DNA of 36,672 nt, from assembly GCF_023684405.1 (NCBI RefSeq), contig NZ_JAGSOI010000022.1:1-36672 (forward strand). The letters are read 5' to 3'. The position numbers and the translations under genes are program-made. Positions 36,047-36,672 of the stretch are shown piece after piece. Under the pieces are notes generated by a model. It worked only from the letters and a program-made list of their open reading frames with translations, was not told the DNA's origin and searched no databases. How positions within the stretch are numbered: the first letter of the stretch is position 1; every line of letters begins with the position of its first letter. This stretch comes from Methanococcoides seepicolus. Its GTDB lineage: Archaea > Halobacteriota > Methanosarcinia > Methanosarcinales > Methanosarcinaceae.

Positions 36047-36672
36047 GTAACTATTCAGCCTAACTATCGTCAATCCTGTATTATCAACTCTAATACAAAA
36101 AATTAATTTGCAATCCTAAAATCAAACAATCGTTGGAACAAATGGCTTTCCATCGATTGCATCTTGAATAGCCTTCATCACAGAAAGTTGATTCTTCTTA
36201 ACAGTAGAAATGTAGCTTCTTATACGACAGAAAGAACGTGCTCCTTGCACACTTCGGAACGTTCCTGATATCTTCTGCTGTACTTTCATCATTCTCACAT
36301 CTCTTTCTGCGAGATTGTTCTCAAATGGGACTTTCAAGTCGTACATAAACCTGACAATGTCATTTTTGTAATTCATGAAACGATCCAGCAGATTTTTTGC
36401 CGTAGTTTGTTTATTTCTTCCACGTTTCTTTGATCGTATTTGGAGTGGTGGATTCTCTTCCAACCCAGTATGAACTATACGATCATAACAATCTTCGAAC
36501 TCTTTTATCTTCTGTTGTTTCAGGTTCCTAGATATTTCTCGGACCTTATCTACAGAGGATTTGATATTGATGAGCAGATCACCCATATCTTTCGACCACA
36601 GTTGTTCATCATTCTCACTTATACCGGTTAGTTCTCGCAATAAATGAGCATTACAGATCGAATGATTGCAGT
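36047..36672 (-). mobile_element. IS66-type insertion sequence, 3' part (runs off window)
   Basis: The element begins with GTAACTATTCAGCC at 36047-36060, the GTAA end of the IS66 family and the same 14 bp as the MITE-like element at 325-531. It contains the C-terminal part of a DDE transposase reading leftwards. The adjoining host 8 bp (36039-36046, AAACAATC) would be the target duplication; the other copy is beyond the window. Confidence 0.8.
36122..36672 (-). CDS. IS66-family transposase, C-terminal fragment
   Basis: The frame is open to the window edge, so the true start is outside; the TTG at 36640 is internal. The edge reads HSICNAHLLREL, the His-containing segment of IS66 transposases, followed by a helical insertion and then PFENNLAERDVRMMKVQQK, which carries the catalytic Glu of the DDE triad. 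SGTFRSVQGARSFCRIRSYISTVKKN, split over two strands, is the typical C-terminus. The stop is TGA at 36122-36124, 62 bp inside the element's end. No disruption is visible in this part, so it may be active and could mobilise the short element at 325-531. Confidence 0.85.
   Translation of the reverse strand, partial: CNHSICNAHLLRELTGISENDEQLWSKDMGDLLINIKSSVDKVREISRNLKQQKIKEFEDCYDRIVHTGLEENPPLQIRSKKRGRNKQTTAKNLLDRFMNYKNDIVRFMYDLKVPFENNLAERDVRMMKVQQKISGTFRSVQGARSFCRIRSYISTVKKNQLSVMKAIQDAIDGKPFVPTIV

Overview
The window looks like a chromosome segment of a methylotrophic methanogenic archaeon of the Methanosarcinaceae, probably Methanococcoides or a close relative. The evidence is archaeal-type promoters (TATA-like boxes), frequent TTG/GTG starts with GGAGG/GGGGG ribosome binding sites, an archaeosortase, an archaeal Lhr-type helicase, a PGF-pre-PGF surface protein, and a glucosyl-3-phosphoglycerate synthase/phosphatase pair of the kind described from Methanococcoides burtonii. 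The species call is inference. No intact gene here uses TAG as its stop except the truncated beta-helix gene, which fits a TAG-avoiding, pyrrolysine-using lineage.

Layout. Bases 1-540 hold mobile DNA: the 5' end of an IS1-like transposase gene at the edge and a 207-bp non-autonomous element with 14-bp inverted ends and a perfect 8-bp target duplication. Its ends match the end of the IS66-type element entering from the right edge (36047-36672). Bases 0.8-12.9 kb are an AT-rich surface-glycan locus: GNAT acetyltransferase, archaeosortase, polysaccharide deacetylase-like protein, FemAB-like transferase, DegT aminotransferase, a decayed hexapeptide acyltransferase, DUF354 protein, second FemAB-like protein, Wzx-type flippase, GT2 glycosyltransferase and a polytopic GT-C-like protein. 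The mix resembles bacterial exosortase/exopolysaccharide loci. At 13.2-14.1 kb lies a full-length malate dehydrogenase reading frame broken by two nonsense codons.

Bases 14.9-22.1 kb are the most striking part: a secreted protein set built from cohesin and dockerin modules. It comprises two tandem beta-helix proteins (the second ending in PKD, Ig-like, CBM9-like and dockerin domains), a small secreted cohesin-dockerin protein, and a membrane-anchored cohesin protein with a PGF-pre-PGF domain and a C-terminal hydrophobic/basic tail. Together they look like a minimal cellulosome-like surface assembly (enzyme or binder, adaptor, anchor) in an organism not expected to digest polysaccharides. A second DUF354 protein follows.

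Bases 23.6-36.0 kb look like ordinary chromosome with higher GC. A tightly packed plus-strand run encodes a small membrane protein, SbcD/Mre11-related phosphoesterase, Lhr-type helicase and adenine deaminase, joined by 4-nt overlaps. It is followed by a convergent KaiC-like ATPase, a minus-strand operon (glucosyl/mannosyl-3-phosphoglycerate phosphatase, unknown protein, GH15-like hydrolase) divergent from the synthase for the compatible solute glucosylglycerate, and a class I aminotransferase. I found no tRNA, rRNA or CRISPR array.
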